Source: Desulforamulus ferrireducens
GTDB lineage: Bacteria > Bacillota > Desulfotomaculia > Desulfotomaculales > Desulfotomaculaceae
NCBI RefSeq assembly: GCF_002005145.1
Contig: NZ_CP019698.1
Span: 2,418,001 to 2,482,000 of the forward strand
Direction: 5' to 3'
Length of the DNA stretch: 64,000 bases
Shown: in pieces, positions 34,457-43,108 of the stretch
Layout of the letters: each line of letters begins with the position of its first letter
Numbering within the stretch: position 1 is the stretch's first letter
Notes under the pieces: generated by a model
Seen by the model: only the letters and a program-made list of their open reading frames with translations
What the model was told of the DNA's origin: nothing
Database searches by the model: none
Program-made: the position numbers and the translations under genes

Positions 34457-34520
34457 CTCTATCCTCAGCTCTGCTCAACTCATCTCAACTATTTAACTAA
34501 ACTATGCTCAAGCTCAACTC
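34457..34520 (-). promoter_or_regulatory. TRAP binding site: twelve (G/U)AG triplets
   Basis: Reading the minus strand from 34520 to 34459, GAG or TAG occurs twelve times (at 34518, 34513, 34507, 34502, 34497, 34489, 34484, 34479, 34474, 34469, 34464 and 34459, lower coordinates). The spacers are two bases except one of three and one of five. This is the known target of the TRAP 11-mer. The last triplets lie in the antiterminator 5' arm (GAGCA...GGGTTATA), so TRAP binding would release the terminator. Confidence 0.95.
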
Positions 34521-34544
34521 TTAGGGTACTAAACTTATTGTAAT

Positions 34545-34574
34545 ACGTTAGCATACACTCTTATAAGTAGTCAA
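34545..34574 (-). promoter_or_regulatory. possible promoter of the trp operon
   Basis: On the minus strand TTGACT (34574-34569) is followed after 18 bases by TAACGT (34550-34545). The -10 is weak, but the position would start the RNA ~20 bases before the first TRAP triplet. Confidence 0.4.
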
Positions 34575-34626
34575 TACCTTCTAAATATTTAGCACAGAAA
34601 ATCTTTGGGCAGTTGGGAAGGAATTT

Positions 34627-34914
34627 ATGTCTTCGCCGCATAACCTAATTAATGATATGGTTTTACGAGAAAGGTGGCTTAAGGCTTTGTCCAAAAAACA
34701 AGACATTAAGTTATTTGAACCCTATGCTGTAGGAAATTTGGTGGTTTATGTCACAGGGGAAGATCGTGGCTCTGTGATTGAGACAGACTGCCGCTGGGAA
34801 TTAACCACCACATTAAATAGCTGCGACTGCTGTACTTTCCGCTGGCGTTCCCGTATGGATCCAAACTTTCAGTGCCGACACATTCAGGCACTACGCGAGG
34901 TATTAGGAAAATAA
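34627..34914 (+). CDS. small SWIM-type zinc-finger-like protein
   Basis: The 95-residue protein has NSCDCCTFRW followed ~15 residues later by FQCRHIQALR, a CxC...CxH arrangement like a SWIM zinc finger. The rest is a small alpha/beta domain. Its function is unknown; SWIM fingers bind DNA or protein. Its end overlaps the convergent SGNH hydrolase gene by 31 bp. It is transcribed away from the trp leader, and the ribosome binding site (GGAAGG) is weak. Confidence 0.65.
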   Translation: MSSPHNLINDMVLRERWLKALSKKQDIKLFEPYAVGNLVVYVTGEDRGSVIETDCRWELTTTLNSCDCCTFRWRSRMDPNFQCRHIQALREVLGK

Positions 34915-35834
34915 AGCCTGCCCTGCAGTTGCTGGATAGCTGCTTCCCCTAAGACCTGGTAACCTTCATGGGTGGGGTGACCGCCATCCAGCAACAGATG
35001 GGGTAGACCCTGACCGTCACTGCCCAGTAAAGGTGAATAAAAATCCAAGGCAAAAATACCACTGGCCTCAGCGAATTGGGCGATCCAATTCCTTATTTGC
35101 TGCAGGATAGCCTGGTATTTTTCTGCTTCCTCCCTGGTACCCTGGAAGTTTTGTAGCAGCTGCTCAACATTAAGAGGAGCGGGTAAAACTAAAATAGGAC
35201 AAACCCCCTGCTGCTGTGCCTGCTCCACCACCTGACGGATATTGTCCTCCACTTCCCCCAGGGGAACACCCATCCAACCATCATTATGCCCTCCGGCAAA
35301 AATGACATAGGCAGGTTGTTCTGCCACCACATCATCGTTGAAACGGGCTAACATTTGCCCCGTTGTCTCCCCACTGATACCCCGATTAAGTAAATTTAAT
35401 CCTGTGGCTGCAGCCAGCAGTTTAACCCAGGAATAGTCCGGTCCATCCGGGTAACCATAGGTGATACTGTCCCCCAGACAAACTATTTTATCCCGCTCAA
35501 TGACCCTTTGAAAGGCCTGGACACCTTCCGCATCAGCCAGGGCAAAGGTAATCTCAGTAGGATATAATTTGAGAGATAAATGTCTTCTGGCCTCGGCAAC
35601 CATGATTTTGGCCAGGGTGTCCATGGCAATTTCCTTGGGACGGGAGTTTATCACCGGGATAATTAGTGATTTTAGACCCTGCGTGCCAGCAGTTTTGAGA
35701 GCTTCCCTGGTCACCTCCCTAATACCAGCCAGGGGTGACTTGTTATCACTAAAATCCTCCGCCTGCAGCACCTGCTCTCCTTGCCGCTGCTCAAAGCCAA
35801 ACTTAGCTAAATCTGCCTGCACAACCTGAAGCAT
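34884..35834 (-). CDS. SGNH/GDSL hydrolase with N-terminal macro-like domain
   Basis: The 316-residue protein combines two parts. Residues ~1-110 resemble the ends of a macro domain (MLQVVQADLAKFG, then SLIIPVINSRPKEIAMDTL) with a shortened middle. Residues ~115-316 are an SGNH esterase with VCLGDSITYG (Ser), GISGETT (Gly), AGGHNDG (Asn) and DGGHPTHEGY (Asp and His). The substrate is unknown; such esterases remove acyl groups. I start at 35834, eight bases after GGGAGG, rather than at 35870. No signal peptide. Confidence 0.82.
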   Translation of the reverse strand: MLQVVQADLAKFGFEQRQGEQVLQAEDFSDNKSPLAGIREVTREALKTAGTQGLKSLIIPVINSRPKEIAMDTLAKIMVAEARRHLSLKLYPTEITFALADAEGVQAFQRVIERDKIVCLGDSITYGYPDGPDYSWVKLLAAATGLNLLNRGISGETTGQMLARFNDDVVAEQPAYVIFAGGHNDGWMGVPLGEVEDNIRQVVEQAQQQGVCPILVLPAPLNVEQLLQNFQGTREEAEKYQAILQQIRNWIAQFAEASGIFALDFYSPLLGSDGQGLPHLLLDGGHPTHEGYQVLGEAAIQQLQGRLYFPNTSRSA

Positions 35835-35940
35835 CTGGTAAACCTCCCTGGGGAATCCCCTAATTCTCAATCCCTTGCCTTAAAATTCTCTCCCCCTAAG
35901 GTAATTCCTTCCAGCAAGTTATTTTTTCACTTACCAGGAG

Positions 35941-36540
35941 TTATAATTTATTCTTCTCCTTGGCTGACCATAGCTGCCAAGCCAGGTAAAGGACCAGCAG
36001 CACCGCCACTGCCACTGTCAGCCAGGTAAACCAGGAGCCATTTATTATTTTTTGCCAGTTTCTGCCCAGTAAGGCCCCTGCCCCTAAAAAGGTCGTTAGC
36101 CAAAGGACAGCGTGAATGGAATCAAAGAGCAGAAATCTTTTGATATCAATGCCGCTGAGCCCCGCCACATAGGGGGTGATATTGCCCACAGTGGGTATGA
36201 ATCTGCCGCCAATAATATAGCCCGGAGCAGAGTCGGTTAACAATTCCTGTACCTTAGCCAAACGGTCGGAGGTAACCCCCAGATATTTGCCCCATTTCTT
36301 GAGAAAAGGTTCGCCCAGATAACGTCCCAGGGAAAAGGCTGATACAGAGCCCAGGAGGTAGGCCAGCAGGGCCACCAGCCAGGCAATAATCAGATTTAAC
36401 TCACCCTGGCGGGACAGGAACCCTGCCAAGGCCACCAGCACACTACCGGGAAAGGGCAAACCCAGGGCTTCCAAAAATACTCCCACAAATAGTCCCGGCA
36501 GTCCCAAACCGGTGAGAATTTCCAAAATCCGTTCAAACAA
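35941..36540 (-). CDS. DedA-family membrane protein
   Basis: The 199-residue integral membrane protein shows the DedA (VTT domain) pattern: FLEALGLPFPGSVLVALAGF, then GYLGEP-like RYLGEPFLKKWGKYLG, GRFIPTVGNITPYVAGLSG and a C-terminal membrane helix. DedA proteins are implicated in lipid (undecaprenyl phosphate or phosphatidylethanolamine) translocation and membrane homeostasis. The RFIP...G motif is intact. It stands alone next to the repeat region. Confidence 0.9.
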   Translation of the reverse strand: MFERILEILTGLGLPGLFVGVFLEALGLPFPGSVLVALAGFLSRQGELNLIIAWLVALLAYLLGSVSAFSLGRYLGEPFLKKWGKYLGVTSDRLAKVQELLTDSAPGYIIGGRFIPTVGNITPYVAGLSGIDIKRFLLFDSIHAVLWLTTFLGAGALLGRNWQKIINGSWFTWLTVAVAVLLVLYLAWQLWSAKEKNKL

Positions 36541-36649
36541 AACATCCCCTCCCTGCTTTATTATGGCGGAGAAGGGAGAATTATATTTAAAATGTCCGCT
36601 TTGTTACTTGGGTGAAGGGACTATCATGGCAAGGGGTTGTTGCAAACTG

Positions 36650-36985
36650 ACCATCGGCCATCGGCCATCAGCCATCGGCCTTAGGCCATAGGCCGTAAGC
36701 CATTGGCCATTTTTGACTCTCAGAAGGAGGTGTCGGCGGACGAGGAAGTTGGACCCAAAAGTAACTCCCCCGGTCGCTGCGCGCCAGCCCCCTCAACGAG
36801 GGGGCTCTTATAATCTTCTCCCCAGGGGAACGTGGTACGAGTACCAGATTTAATCTAACTAAGCCGACGGCCGATGGCCGATGGCTGAAGGCCAATAGCT
36901 AACAAGCCTAAGGCTTACGGCCTATGGTCTAAGGCCTAAAAGTAAAGTGCCGCATAACCGCAGTTACGCGACACTTCCTTGAGCC
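36650..36985. repeat. composite intergenic repeat (GGCC-rich tracts plus palindrome)
   Basis: The 460-base gap between dedA and pyk holds no gene. It contains CCATCGGCC-type units repeated ~6 times (36651-36712), a CCCCCTCAACGAGGGGG hairpin (36788-36804), a mirror GGCC-rich tract (36862-36925) and the palindrome AAAGTGCCGCATAACC...GCGACACTT (36944-36979). A related composite is at 56755-56995 and partial copies at 25575 and 62250. Function unknown; the palindrome may end the pyk transcript. Confidence 0.75.
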
Positions 36986-37002
36986 TGGCAAAATCCCATG
37001 GC

Positions 37003-38757
37003 TTATCCTATCACCTTAGCCACACCACCGTAAATCAATCCCCGCTGGCCGTCCACGGTGACCACTTCTCCATCGGGTAGCTTTTGGGTGGCGTTATCTA
37101 CTCCCACTATAACGGGAATACCAAATTCCAGACCAACAATGGCAGCATGGGAGGTTAAGCCTCCTTCTTCGGTAATCACCGCTGCTGCTCTTTCCATACA
37201 GGGTACAAAATCACGATCGGTGGACATGGTCACCAGAATATCGCCAGGTTGTACCTTGTCCAGGGCTTCCTCGGCAGTGTGGCAAATTCTTACTTTACCG
37301 GTAACACTGCGGCGTCCTATACCTGTGCCCTGTGCCAAAACAGTGCTTACGGTGTGTACCTTCATCATATTGGTGGTACCATGCACACCTACGGGCACTC
37401 CGGCGGTAATCACCACTAAATCTCCCCCGGAGATAAGTCCTGCCGCCAGGGCAACATCCACCGAGCTGGCAATCATTTCGTCGGTGCCGTTTACATCACC
37501 AATGGCCAGGGGTTCCACGCCCCAAACCAGACACAGCTTTCTTAATACCTTAGGCCTGGGAGTCACGGCAATCACAGGTACCTTAGGACGGTACTTGGCA
37601 ATCATCCTGGCTGTATGCCCACTGGCAGTGGCAGTGATAATGGCGGTAACCCGCAGTTCCTTGGCAATGGTACAAACAGCGTGGCTAATACCATCGGTAA
37701 CGGTTCTTTGAATGGTGGCACCACGTACTTCCAGCAAATCATCAAAGTCCACCGCTAACTCTGCCCGCTGGGCTATGCGGGCCATGGTTTCCACAGCCTG
37801 TACCGGGTATTTACCGGCAGCAGTTTCACCGGACAACATAATGGCATCAGTGCCGTCAAAAATGGCATTAGCTACATCGCTAGCCTCGGCCCTGGTAGGT
37901 CGGGGATTTTGGGTCATGGATTCCAGCATTTGGGTAGCTGTAATAACCGGCTTACCAGCCAGGTTACAGCGCTCAATCATGGTCTTTTGGAGAACCGGCA
38001 CCTCTTCTGCCGGGATTTCCACACCCAGGTCACCCCTGGCCACCATGATCCCATCGGCCACATTGATAATCTCATCCAGATTATCTACACCCTCACTGCT
38101 TTCAATTTTGGCAATAATATCCACATCACTGCCATGCTCTTCCACTATTTGCCGAATGGCTAAGACATCCGCCGCCTTACGAATAAAGGAAGCCGCTATA
38201 AAATCTACCCCTTGTTCCAAACCAAAGCGAATATCGGCAATATCACGCTCAGTAATGGAAGGCAGATTCACCTTGACACCGGGCAAATTAACACCCTTTT
38301 GGTTGGAAAGCTGTCCACCGTTGATAACCCTACAATGGACATCCTCTCCCTCCACTGCTTCCACTTCCATTTCAATTAAGCCGTCAGCCACCGCCACCCG
38401 GCTGCCTGGTTTTACATCCTTGGGTAAATCCTGATAGGTAACTGAGACAATGGTATTGTCCCCCACCACATCTCTGGTGGTCAGGGTAAACCTCTGGCCC
38501 TTTTCCAGGGTAACCGGTGGATTGGCAAAGGTTTTTAAACGTATTTCCGGTCCCTTGGTATCCAACATAATAGCAATATTTTTACCCACCTCTGCCGCCG
38601 CTTGGCGGATGGCTGCTATTCTTCTGCCGTGGTCTTCGTGGCTACCATGGGAAAAATTAAGTCTGGCTACATTCATGCCTGCCAGCATCATTTTTTTTAA
38701 AGTTTCCACATTTTCACTGGCCGGTCCGATGGTACATACAATTTTGGTACGCCGCAT
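37003..38757 (-). CDS. pyk: pyruvate kinase with C-terminal PEP-utilising domain
   Basis: The 584-residue enzyme makes pyruvate and ATP from phosphoenolpyruvate and ADP. MRRTKIVCTIGPAS, LNFSHGSHEDH, IIAKIESSEGVDNLDEI and MVARGDLGVEIPAEEVP are the catalytic blocks. Residues ~475-584 (GGLTSHAAIVGLEFGIPVIV) are the extra phosphohistidine-type domain of many Firmicutes pyruvate kinases, with THAA-like TSHAA. It follows pfkA after 21 bases, in one glycolytic unit. Confidence 0.97.
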   Translation of the reverse strand: MRRTKIVCTIGPASENVETLKKMMLAGMNVARLNFSHGSHEDHGRRIAAIRQAAAEVGKNIAIMLDTKGPEIRLKTFANPPVTLEKGQRFTLTTRDVVGDNTIVSVTYQDLPKDVKPGSRVAVADGLIEMEVEAVEGEDVHCRVINGGQLSNQKGVNLPGVKVNLPSITERDIADIRFGLEQGVDFIAASFIRKAADVLAIRQIVEEHGSDVDIIAKIESSEGVDNLDEIINVADGIMVARGDLGVEIPAEEVPVLQKTMIERCNLAGKPVITATQMLESMTQNPRPTRAEASDVANAIFDGTDAIMLSGETAAGKYPVQAVETMARIAQRAELAVDFDDLLEVRGATIQRTVTDGISHAVCTIAKELRVTAIITATASGHTARMIAKYRPKVPVIAVTPRPKVLRKLCLVWGVEPLAIGDVNGTDEMIASSVDVALAAGLISGGDLVVITAGVPVGVHGTTNMMKVHTVSTVLAQGTGIGRRSVTGKVRICHTAEEALDKVQPGDILVTMSTDRDFVPCMERAAAVITEEGGLTSHAAIVGLEFGIPVIVGVDNATQKLPDGEVVTVDGQRGLIYGGVAKVIG

Positions 38758-38778
38758 GGCAGTTCCCCCTTAAAGCTA

Positions 38779-39819
<1,041 letters not shown>

Positions 39820-39838
39820 TTAATTTAAATTTAATTTA

Positions 39839-40783
39839 TTAGCCGGTTTGTCCCATGGCGCGAAATTTTGCATAACGCAACTCTGTAAGCTCTTCCAGAG
39901 ACATTTGGCGTAATTCACTTAAATGACGCTCCAGGGCTTCATCCACAATGCCATATGCCGCCGTTAAATCAGTGTGGGCACCACCCAGGGGTTCTGGCAG
40001 GATTTCATCGATAACCTTCAGCCGTAATAAATCCTGGGCTGTCAGATTAAGTGCCTCTGCCGCCTCCCTGGCCTTACTGCCATCCTTCCAAAGGATACTG
40101 GCAGCTGCTTCCGGGGTGCTGACAGAAAAAATAGCGTGTTCTTGCATAAGAATTCTATTGGCCACACCCAAGGCCAGCGCACCACCGCTGCCACCTTCGC
40201 CAATAACCACAGAAATAATGGGTACTTTAAGGGCAGACATAACCAGTAGGTTTCTGGCTATGGCCTCCCCCTGTCCTCTTTCTTCCGCGCCCATGCCACA
40301 GTAAGCACCGGCGGTATCAATAAAGCAAATGACCGGACGGCCAAATTTTTCTGCTTGTTTCATTAAGCGTAAGGCCTTGCGAAAACCTTCCGGGTGAGCC
40401 ATGCCAAAGTTTCGTTGGACATTTTCTTTGGTATCGTGGCCCTTTAAATGTCCCAGCACTGTCACGGGGGTCCCTTTGTAACGAGCCAGGCCACCTATGA
40501 TGGCCGGGTCATCACCATAAAGCCTGTCACCGTGCAGTTCTATAAAGTCGGTAAAAAGAGCTTTAATGTAATCCAAGGTATTGGGCCGGGAAGGATGCCT
40601 GGCTATTTGTACTTTTTGCCAGGGAGTCAGGTTGTTATATATTTTTTCCTTCATGTCCCTGGACTTTTTTTCTAACAGGGCAATTTCCTCGGAAAAATCA
40701 ATGCCCTTTTCCTTGGTAAAACGACTCAATTCTTCAATTTTGGCCTCTAGCTCCAGCAAGGGCCTCTCAAAATCAAGTGCCAT
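39839..40783 (-). CDS. accA: acetyl-CoA carboxylase carboxyltransferase subunit alpha
   Basis: The 314-residue subunit pairs with AccD to move the carboxyl group from biotin to acetyl-CoA for fatty acid synthesis. Helical N-terminus ([18 protein letters not shown]), then [16 protein letters not shown] and [20 protein letters not shown] and [19 protein letters not shown]. accD is immediately upstream with 14 bases between them. Confidence 0.97.
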   Translation of the reverse strand: MALDFERPLLELEAKIEELSRFTKEKGIDFSEEIALLEKKSRDMKEKIYNNLTPWQKVQIARHPSRPNTLDYIKALFTDFIELHGDRLYGDDPAIIGGLARYKGTPVTVLGHLKGHDTKENVQRNFGMAHPEGFRKALRLMKQAEKFGRPVICFIDTAGAYCGMGAEERGQGEAIARNLLVMSALKVPIISVVIGEGGSGGALALGVANRILMQEHAIFSVSTPEAAASILWKDGSKAREAAEALNLTAQDLLRLKVIDEILPEPLGGAHTDLTAAYGIVDEALERHLSELRQMSLEELTELRYAKFRAMGQTG

Positions 40784-40797
40784 TAGCGGCCCCTCCT

Positions 40798-41649
40798 TTA
40801 AGCTTGATGAAGTGATAAAAGCTGAGCCAGGGTTTCTTTCAATTGCGGACGGTTAACAATCATATCTACCATCCCATGTTGACGCATAAATTCTGCCCTT
40901 TGGAAACCCTCTGGCAGTTTTTGACGGATAGTCTGTTCAATAACACGGGGGCCGGTAAAGCCAATGAGGGCCCCAGGTTCGGCAATAATAATATCGCCCA
41001 GAGAGGCAAAGCTGGCCGTCACCCCACCGGTGGTGGGATCGGTTAGCACCGATATAAACAGTAGACCTGCTTCATCTAACTTGGCTAGGGCTGCGGCAGT
41101 TTTAGCCATTTGCATTAGTGAGAGAATACCCTCCTGCATCCTGGCTCCCCCGGAGGTGGCAAAGATAATGACCGGATAGCCCTTTTCAATGGCCTTTTCA
41201 ATACCCAGGGCAATTTGTTCTCCCACCACGGAGCCCATGCTACCCATGATAAAATGTGAATCCATTACTCCCAGCATGACAGAATGACCGCCAATGGTAG
41301 CCTCGCCAACCACTATGGCTTCCTTGAGGCCGGTGGCTTCTTGCACCGCTGCTATCTTCTCATCATAGTTAGGAAAGTTCAGTGGGTTGATGGTTGTTAA
41401 CCCATGCTCAAGTTCTTGAAAGGAACCCTCGTCTACCGTCATGGCAATTCTTTCCTTGGCATTGAGACGAAAATGGTAGTTACATTTCTGGCAAACCTTA
41501 AAGTTCTTTTCTAACTCTTTGGTATAGAGGATTTCATTACACCGAGGGCACTTAATCCATAAACCTTCAGGTATATCTCTTTTTTCACTTTGGTTACCCT
41601 CTGGTCGTACGGTTACATACTTGGTTTTACGAAAAATATCTAATGCCAA
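40798..41649 (-). CDS. accD: acetyl-CoA carboxylase carboxyltransferase subunit beta
   Basis: The 283-residue subunit has a zinc ribbon, [13 protein letters not shown] and VCQKCNYHF (residues ~34-58), then [20 protein letters not shown] and [19 protein letters not shown], the carboxyltransferase blocks. It forms an alpha2beta2 complex with AccA. Order dnaE ... accD-accA-pfkA-pyk is conserved in Firmicutes. Confidence 0.97.
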   Translation of the reverse strand: MALDIFRKTKYVTVRPEGNQSEKRDIPEGLWIKCPRCNEILYTKELEKNFKVCQKCNYHFRLNAKERIAMTVDEGSFQELEHGLTTINPLNFPNYDEKIAAVQEATGLKEAIVVGEATIGGHSVMLGVMDSHFIMGSMGSVVGEQIALGIEKAIEKGYPVIIFATSGGARMQEGILSLMQMAKTAAALAKLDEAGLLFISVLTDPTTGGVTASFASLGDIIIAEPGALIGFTGPRVIEQTIRQKLPEGFQRAEFMRQHGMVDMIVNRPQLKETLAQLLSLHQA

Positions 41650-41679
41650 AACTCACCTCTCCCTTATCTTCACGGACCA

Positions 41680-41871
41680 TTATACCGAATTAATAATCTC
41701 TAAAGCTTCGTCTACCTCAGACTCAGGAACCAAAATCTCTACCGATGCGTTATCATTAACATTTGGCAGTCCGATATTGCGTAATTTTACAAGCAAGCCC
41801 TCCTGTGTCAGTGCTTGTTGCAATTTTTCTGCTTGTTTTTTGTTGGGCGCAATATATACTACCGTCCACAC
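41680..41871 (-). CDS. small DUF2007-like protein
   Basis: The 63-residue protein reads (M)WTVVYIAPNKKQAEKLQQAL, then LLVKLRNIG and VEILVPESEVDEALEIINS, a compact beta-alpha-beta pattern like the DUF2007 (putative signal transducing) family. I start at the GTG at 41871, eight bases after GAGGGGG; the longer frame from 41895 covers that site. It precedes accD by 30 bases and is likely co-transcribed. Function unknown. Confidence 0.7.
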   Translation of the reverse strand: MWTVVYIAPNKKQAEKLQQALTQEGLLVKLRNIGLPNVNDNASVEILVPESEVDEALEIINSV

Positions 41872-41962
41872 TCTATAGGCCCCCTCGATTAACAATTATC
41901 AATAATACAAAGCATAAACATTTATTGTTTCTATTAACCCCTTAGGTATTCCTCTTTTTCCC

Positions 41963-42009
41963 TACAAAAATAAGTATATCCAGAGTTATATCTCTGGATA
42001 CGATACTTA
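41963..42009 (-). terminator. terminator of mtrB
   Basis: TAAGTAT.TCCAGAG (41971-41985) pairs with CTCTGGA...ATACTTA (41992-42009), each with one bulge. The minus strand then reads TTTTTGTAGG. It separates mtrB from the accDA unit. Confidence 0.8.
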
Positions 42010-42031
42010 ACGCCAGAACAGCTATTGCATG

Positions 42032-42262
42032 CTATTCATCTGTACGAATACGGCCATGTTTGGTCATTAGCTCTGCCTTGCCGCGGATTTTAATGGCAGA
42101 AGTATGTTCGGTGAATTGAGCTATCATAATTTCACCTTTATCTAATTTCTCGGAATGATGGAATTTGGTTGTCCCACCTCTGGTTAAACCAATAATGGTA
42201 ACACCGTTTTCCAGTGCTTTAACCACAACATAATCGCCATATATTTGGCTATAATCTGTCAT
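42032..42262 (-). CDS. mtrB: tryptophan RNA-binding attenuation protein TRAP
   Basis: The 76-residue protein closely follows Bacillus [24 protein letters not shown] and [15 protein letters not shown] are nearly identical. The RNA-contacting residues corresponding to Lys37, Lys56 and Arg58 of Bacillus subtilis TRAP are present (Lys39, Lys58, Arg60), as are the tryptophan-binding Thr positions (Thr27 and Thr32). It should form an 11-mer ring that binds tryptophan and the (G/U)AG repeats at 34457-34520. It is not next to a folE (mtrA) gene as in Bacillus. Confidence 0.97.
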   Translation of the reverse strand: MTDYSQIYGDYVVVKALENGVTIIGLTRGGTTKFHHSEKLDKGEIMIAQFTEHTSAIKIRGKAELMTKHGRIRTDE

Positions 42263-42341
42263 CTATGACCACCTCAAAAAAATTTCCTCATTTTTACAGC
42301 TTAAATCATAACATATTAAACTATTTTTGACAAGTTGAGGG

Positions 42342-43013
42342 TTAGGAATTACCGCAATCTGTACAAAGAAGCTGGTAGATGTTGTGCATCTTACCATAGA
42401 CAATCAGTTTATCCCCCCTTTGGAGTAATTGATTGCCCCTGGGTGAATGGATAAAATCCCCTGGTCGATCAATGGCCAAGATAAAAATCTCTTTATCCCT
42501 AATTTTACTCTGGGCAATGGTTTGGCCTACCAGAAAATTATGCTCCTCTAAGATCACCTCTGCCACCCCGTAGTCCCTGTTTAACCGTAGTACTTGTTCC
42601 ACTGTTTGTTTTTCTATTTTATAACGGCGTGAGAGTTGTCGTTCCAACCCCCTATCCAGATGCCCACGAAATTGACGACTGGAGGCCAGACTAAGGGCGA
42701 TAAGCAGTATCATCACAGCGGTAGCCACCTGGACCAATGTGAGGGGATGCCGCATAATGTTAATCAGTGTGGTCACAATGGTGGCCGTGCCCAGATAGCC
42801 CAACACCATCAAAACCATAATGATTTTCCGCCGGGTATGGTGCTTAACTACCATTTCGGAATCAGATGTGGTATATCCCACCGTAACCAAGGCGGACAGG
42901 GCTTGAAAACGGGCCATGTGCAAATCCATACCGGTTAATTTTAATATAATGGCTGATATTTCCACAATAATAAAAAGAACTAACACAAAGGATACCAGGA
43001 AGACAAGGTTCAC
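42342..43013 (-). CDS. membrane protein with C-terminal RCK (TrkA-C) domain
   Basis: The 223-residue protein has membrane segments near residues 3-25, 65-85 and 92-110, and a conserved ALSALVTVGYTTSDSE. The C-terminal TrkA-C domain (~135-220) includes VLRLNRDYGVAEVILEE and RGDKLIVYGK. TrkA-C domains bind ions or nucleotides such as c-di-AMP and gate transport. Three helices are too few for a whole channel, so it may be a regulator or act in an oligomer. GTG start after GAGGAGTG. Confidence 0.8.
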   Translation of the reverse strand: MNLVFLVSFVLVLFIIVEISAIILKLTGMDLHMARFQALSALVTVGYTTSDSEMVVKHHTRRKIIMVLMVLGYLGTATIVTTLINIMRHPLTLVQVATAVMILLIALSLASSRQFRGHLDRGLERQLSRRYKIEKQTVEQVLRLNRDYGVAEVILEEHNFLVGQTIAQSKIRDKEIFILAIDRPGDFIHSPRGNQLLQRGDKLIVYGKMHNIYQLLCTDCGNS

Positions 43014-43074
43014 AGGATCACTCCTCGTTAGATCATGCCTGGTTCTCTATTTTGTGTTGATCATGATAAAACCA

Positions 43075-43108
43075 TACAAAAAAGCCATAGGCTGTTGGCC
43101 TATGGCTT
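43075..43108 (-). terminator. terminator of dnaE
   Basis: AAGCCATAGGC (43082-43092) pairs with GCCTATGGCTT (43098-43108) around TGTTG. On the minus strand TTTTGTATGG follows. It overlaps the dnaE stop codon. Confidence 0.88.

Noticed and set aside
36651-36925. CRISPR array
   Set aside because: The GGCCATCGGCC-type units are short, imperfect, directly adjacent and self-complementary, with no unique spacers and no cas genes.
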